DNA of 64,000 bases from Leucobacter sp. PH1c. Its GTDB lineage: Bacteria; Actinomycetota; Actinomycetes; Actinomycetales; Microbacteriaceae. The notes under the pieces are model-generated. The model had not been told where the DNA came from, made no database searches, and saw nothing but the letters and a program-made list of their open reading frames with translations. The DNA lies in assembly GCF_000633415.1 (NCBI RefSeq), contig NZ_AYMV01000032.1, forward strand, positions 21,802 to 85,801. The letters run 5' to 3'. Each line of letters begins with the position of its first letter. Position 1 is the stretch's first letter. This document shows, piece by piece, positions 60,390 to 64,000 of this stretch. Both the position numbers and the translations under genes were made by a program.

Positions 60390-62188
60390 GACCAGCAGCA
60401 GGGATCACATTCGGCGGACGCTACGAGCTGAGCTCGCGGATCGCCGTCGGCGGCATGGGCGAGGTCTGGAACGCCACCGACAGCATCATCGGGCGCACCG
60501 TGGCGATCAAGATCCTCAAGGACGAGTACATGGGGGATCCGGGCTTCCTCGAGCGCTTCCGCGCCGAGGCCCGCCATGCCGCGCTCGTGAACCACGAGGG
60601 CATCGCGAACGTCTTCGACTACGGCGAGGAGCAGGGCTCCGCGTACATCGTCATGGAGCTCGTGCCGGGCGAGCCGCTCTCCGCGATCATCGAGCGCGAG
60701 GGCCGGCTCCCGGCGAACCGCGTGCTCGGCATCGTCGCGCAGACGGCGACCTCGCTGCAGGCCGCGCACGACGCCGGCCTCGTCCACCGCGACATCAAGC
60801 CGGGCAACCTGCTGATCACGCCCGAGGGCCGCGTCAAGATCACCGACTTCGGCATCGCCCGGATCGCGGATCAGGTGCCGCTCACGGCGACGGGCCAGGT
60901 CATGGGCACCGTGCAGTACCTCGCCCCCGAGCAGGCGAGCGGGCACACCGCCACGGCGGCCACCGACATCTACTCGCTCGGCGTCGTCGCCTACGAGTGC
61001 CTCGCGGGCAAGCGCCCCTTCACGGGCGAGTCGCAGGTGGCGATCGCCATGGCGCAGATCAACGACACCCCGCCAGATCTCCCGAACGACGTGCCGGAGC
61101 CCGTGCGCAACCTCGTGTACGCCTGCCTCGCGAAGGACGCCGCGGGCCGCCCCGAGACGGCGGCGAAGCTCGCGCAGGCGGCCACCGCGCTGCACCGCGG
61201 CGACGTGCGTCTCGCGGCGAGCTACGTGCCGCAGGTGCTCGGCGAGCCCGCGCCGGCGACGGCCGTGCTCGACGGCCAGACGGCCGTGATGGACGCCGCG
61301 ACCACGGCGCTGCCGCGCACCACGGCGCTGCCCGGGCAGACCGCCGCAACCGCGGCGCTCGGCGCTGATGGCGACGGTGAGGGCATCGACGGCGACACGC
61401 CCCAGAAAAAGAAGAAGAGCCCCTGGACGTGGCCGCTCATCACGCTCATCGCGCTGCTGCTGCTCATCGGCGGCGGCACGGCGTTCGCGATCCTGAGCGG
61501 GCAGGGCAACGACGACAAGACGCCGACCACGAGCTCGACGTCGAAGAAGCCCACCACGACCTCGAAGAAGCCCACCACGACGGCGCCCGTCACGACGGGC
61601 GTCGTCGATGAGACGCAGCTCGTCGGCCGCAACGTCGACGAGGCGAAGGCCTACCTCGAGGGCCTCGGCTTCTCGAACGTGCGCACCGTCTCGACGCAGC
61701 AAGTTCTAGATTCCAGCGGCCAAGTGGGAATTGTCACCGATGTCAACCCGGTCGGTGACAAGGTCCCCTTCGATCAGGCCATCACGCTGTCCTACAACTC
61801 GGCGCTTCCTCCGGTCGGCCAGCCGCCTGCCCCCACCGGAACCACGACTGTCGATTCTGATGCCGCGTTTACGGTTTCCCTGACCCCGAACGGGTGCCCG
61901 ACCGGGTTCACTCAGCGCGGATATGAGGTCACGGTGTCTGGGGACGGCTCGCTCGCGAGTGTTTCCAACACCACGGCGAACCTCAAGGCCCATTCACTCG
62001 ACGAGGGCGCCGCCGACGGATCGATCACGGTGACCTACACGGTTTCCTGCTCGACTCCCGCAGGCGACGTCGTCAATTCCGGGCCGTCCGAGCCGCTCGT
62101 CATCACGGTGAAGGCGCCCGCGAAGCCCACGACCCCGCCCACGGAGAATCCGGGCAACGGGTCGAGCGGCAACAACTCCGGCAACTGA
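60386..62188 (+). CDS. pknA: Ser/Thr kinase PknA, with PASTA domain
   Basis: This 600-residue transmembrane kinase has the glycine loop IAVGGMGEV, Lys42 in VAIKIL, HRDIKPGN with catalytic Asp136, DFG at 154-156 and APEQ. A linker with many Thr follows, then a membrane helix (about 345-370), a Thr/Lys-rich spacer, one PASTA domain and a Cys-containing C-terminal domain. Mycobacterial PknA lacks PASTA, so this architecture differs; it resembles kinases in other Micrococcales. It phosphorylates division and wall-synthesis proteins and is opposed by PstP. Confidence 0.9.
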   Translation: MRPAAGITFGGRYELSSRIAVGGMGEVWNATDSIIGRTVAIKILKDEYMGDPGFLERFRAEARHAALVNHEGIANVFDYGEEQGSAYIVMELVPGEPLSAIIEREGRLPANRVLGIVAQTATSLQAAHDAGLVHRDIKPGNLLITPEGRVKITDFGIARIADQVPLTATGQVMGTVQYLAPEQASGHTATAATDIYSLGVVAYECLAGKRPFTGESQVAIAMAQINDTPPDLPNDVPEPVRNLVYACLAKDAAGRPETAAKLAQAATALHRGDVRLAASYVPQVLGEPAPATAVLDGQTAVMDAATTALPRTTALPGQTAATAALGADGDGEGIDGDTPQKKKKSPWTWPLITLIALLLLIGGGTAFAILSGQGNDDKTPTTSSTSKKPTTTSKKPTTTAPVTTGVVDETQLVGRNVDEAKAYLEGLGFSNVRTVSTQQVLDSSGQVGIVTDVNPVGDKVPFDQAITLSYNSALPPVGQPPAPTGTTTVDSDAAFTVSLTPNGCPTGFTQRGYEVTVSGDGSLASVSNTTANLKAHSLDEGAADGSITVTYTVSCSTPAGDVVNSGPSEPLVITVKAPAKPTTPPTENPGNGSSGNNSGN

Positions 62189-62251
62189 CGCACGCACGCA
62201 CGCCGGCTCCGCGATCGGAGCCCTGATCCCGATAAACTTGGAGGCATTCCC

Positions 62252-63967
62252 ATGAGCACGGAAGAGGTGACCATGCCCGACACGGCAGAGAACGGCGCGC
62301 AGCGCATCCTCGCCGGACGCTACGCCATCGGGGAGTTCGTCGGGCAGGGCGGCATGGCCACCGTGTACCGGGGGACGGACACCAAGCTCGGCCGCCAGGT
62401 CGCGATCAAGGTGATGAAGGCCGAGCTCTCGAGCGACGACCAGTTCCGCGCGCGCTTCCGCCAGGAGGCGCAGTCCGCCTCGCGCATGGCGCACCCCACG
62501 GTCGTGCGCGTCTTCGACGCGGGCGACGACCTGATCCAGACGGCGGACGGCCCGAAGCGGCTCCCGTTCATCGTGATGGAGTACGTCGAGGGAACGAACC
62601 TGCGCCAGCTCGCCGCGGAGCGCAAGCTCTCGCAGGCCGAGGCGTGCCGGGTCGTCGATTCGGTGCTCACGGCGCTCGAATACTCGCACCGCGCGGGGAT
62701 CGTGCACCGCGACATCAAGCCCGCAAACATCATGATCACCCCCAGCGGCCAGGTGAAGGTCATGGACTTCGGCATCGCGCGCGCGGTCTCCGAGACCTCC
62801 TCGACGCTGCAGCAGACCACGGCGATCCTCGGCACCGCGGCCTACTTCTCCCCGGAGCAGGCCAAGGGCGAGGCCATCGACGCCCGCACGGATCTGTACT
62901 CCACCGCGGTGCTCCTGTACGAACTCCTCACGGGCGACGTCCCGTTCCGCGGTGACAGCGCCGTCGCGGTCGCGTACCAGCACGTGAGCGAGCGCCCGAA
63001 GCCGCCGAGCGACCAGGATCCCGAGATCACGCCCGCACTCGACCGCGTCGTGCTCTACGGCCTCGCGAAGGATCGCGCGAAGCGCTTCCAGTCGGCGTCC
63101 GAGTTCCGCGAGGCGCTGCGCCTCGCGGCGGACGGCACGATGCCGAAGCTCGACGTGCAGCAGCAGGACGCGGTGCTCTTCTCCGGTGGCGAGGAGGTGT
63201 CCGAGTCCGATCTCGCGCTCCGGCAGCTCGCCGAGGGCGGGGGCGGCGCACGCACGCAGAGCCGCCCGCCGGTGATGTGGACGTGGGCCGCGATCCTCAC
63301 GATCGGCGCCGTCATCGTCGCCGTCGTGTTCTGGCTCGTCACTCTCGCGCCCAAGCAGTTCCTGCCGGACGCGTCGCGTGAGATCCCCACGCTCGTCGAC
63401 ATGGAGCGGGACGAGGCGATCGAGCTGCTGCGCACCAACGACCTCGTCGCGATCGCGATGGAGCAGACGAGCGACGACATCGCCGCGGGGCACGTGATCT
63501 CGAGCGATCCCGAGCGCGGCGCCGTGCTCAACAAGGGCGAGAGCGTCACGATCTACATCTCGACCGGCCCCGAGGCCGCGGAGATCCCCGAGTTCTCGCG
63601 GATGAGTCTCGACGACTACAAACACGCGATCGCGGACCTCGGCCTCACCGTCGGTGTGGTCACCTCCGTGGACGATCCGCTCGAGGCCGAGAACCGCGTG
63701 CTGGGCGTCTCGCCCGAGCCCGGGACGAAGCTCCAGTCGGGCAGCAGCGTCGACGTGACCGTATCGAGCGGGAAGGTGCTCGTGCCCGAGGTGCAGGGCC
63801 AGCCGCTCGACGTCGCGACCTCGCAGATCGACGGCTTGGGGCTGAGCGTCACCCAGACGCCCATCAACAGCTGCCCCACGCAGCCCGGCTACCCGATCGT
63901 CGAGCAGTCCGTCGCGGGCCAGCAGCCGCAGGGCACCCGCCTCGAGATCAAGTACTGCACGGGCTGA
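62252..63967 (+). CDS. pknB: Ser/Thr kinase PknB with three PASTA domains
   Basis: This 571-residue kinase has VGQGGMATVYRG, Lys53 in VAIKVM, HRDIKPAN and DFGIARA. A TM helix lies near residues 345-370 and three PASTA domains follow (EIPTLVDMERDEAIELL, EIPEFSRMSLDDYKHAI, VPEVQGQPLDVATSQI). PASTA domains bind muropeptides or lipid II and control kinase activity at the division site. GGAGG precedes the ATG at 62252; a second ATG at 62273 is possible. A TAAACT hexamer at 62233-62238 may give it a promoter separate from pknA. Confidence 0.93.
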   Translation: MSTEEVTMPDTAENGAQRILAGRYAIGEFVGQGGMATVYRGTDTKLGRQVAIKVMKAELSSDDQFRARFRQEAQSASRMAHPTVVRVFDAGDDLIQTADGPKRLPFIVMEYVEGTNLRQLAAERKLSQAEACRVVDSVLTALEYSHRAGIVHRDIKPANIMITPSGQVKVMDFGIARAVSETSSTLQQTTAILGTAAYFSPEQAKGEAIDARTDLYSTAVLLYELLTGDVPFRGDSAVAVAYQHVSERPKPPSDQDPEITPALDRVVLYGLAKDRAKRFQSASEFREALRLAADGTMPKLDVQQQDAVLFSGGEEVSESDLALRQLAEGGGGARTQSRPPVMWTWAAILTIGAVIVAVVFWLVTLAPKQFLPDASREIPTLVDMERDEAIELLRTNDLVAIAMEQTSDDIAAGHVISSDPERGAVLNKGESVTIYISTGPEAAEIPEFSRMSLDDYKHAIADLGLTVGVVTSVDDPLEAENRVLGVSPEPGTKLQSGSSVDVTVSSGKVLVPEVQGQPLDVATSQIDGLGLSVTQTPINSCPTQPGYPIVEQSVAGQQPQGTRLEIKYCTG

Positions 63968-64000
63968 GAACGGCCCTGAGAACGGCCGAGGGGCCGGCAC

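Noticed and set aside
1..64000. CRISPR array or rRNA genes
   Set aside because: No regularly spaced direct repeats and no rRNA-like sequence are visible.

Overview
The window is very G+C-rich (most third codon positions are G or C). It carries gene sets typical of the order Micrococcales: an fhaA-fhaB-pstP-rodA-pbpA-pknA-pknB cell-division and Ser/Thr-kinase operon beside tRNA-Leu(CAG), an SCO4848-type membrane protein, a TagD teichoic-acid enzyme and a kdpFABCDE locus. A Microbacteriaceae chromosome is the best fit (a Leucobacter-like genus is a guess). The fha-pknB operon usually lies near the chromosomal origin, so this is probably the origin-proximal part of the chromosome.

Layout. 1-1403: the end of an ECF transporter T subunit, an SseB-like protein and an HdeD-like membrane protein. 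1570-9537: a catabolic cluster with an NCS1 permease, ATP-dependent hydantoinase subunits HyuA/HyuB, a divergent PucR-type regulator, a cupin and an acetyltransferase. 9546-10970: a thioesterase, two small proteins and tagD. 11057-13772: an amino-acid ABC importer. 13978-21845: kdpEDCBAF preceded by a 27-codon membrane peptide, all on the minus strand and mostly with start/stop overlaps. 22080-34064: two giant wall-anchored surface proteins, one ending in an LPITG signal and one in LAVTG. 34353-37374: a CtaG-type protein and a divergent PEP carboxykinase homologue. 37561-39131: tandem NrdR boxes, then nrdI and an nrdF whose metal ligands show the Q/S/K substitutions of metal-free class Ie ribonucleotide reductase. 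40007-45128: an operon of HAD phosphatase, PhnD-, PhnC-, PhnE- and PhnE-like transporter parts and an RpiR regulator. 45256-46468: an SDR and an ankyrin protein.

46469-54456 looks like an accessory island, visibly less G+C-rich in its centre. It holds a lactococcin-972-like secreted peptide coupled to a lipoprotein. It also holds a minus-strand cassette (large two-helix membrane protein, 62-residue Cys-containing protein, 917-residue SF1 helicase-like ATPase, small two-helix membrane protein) linked by ATGA/GTGA overlaps. The cassette abuts a 5'-truncated transposase-like gene, and the island ends at tRNA-Leu. The cassette matches no system I recognise and is the best candidate for an undescribed, possibly defensive, system. 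54680-63967: the conserved growth and division kinase operon.

The most interesting items are the class Ie NrdF, the helicase/membrane cassette, the bacteriocin-like pair, the PEPCK homologue lacking two usual Mn ligands and the reactive Cys, the 27-residue kdp leader peptide, and repeated -10-like hexamers about 6 nt before start codons (leaderless mRNAs).
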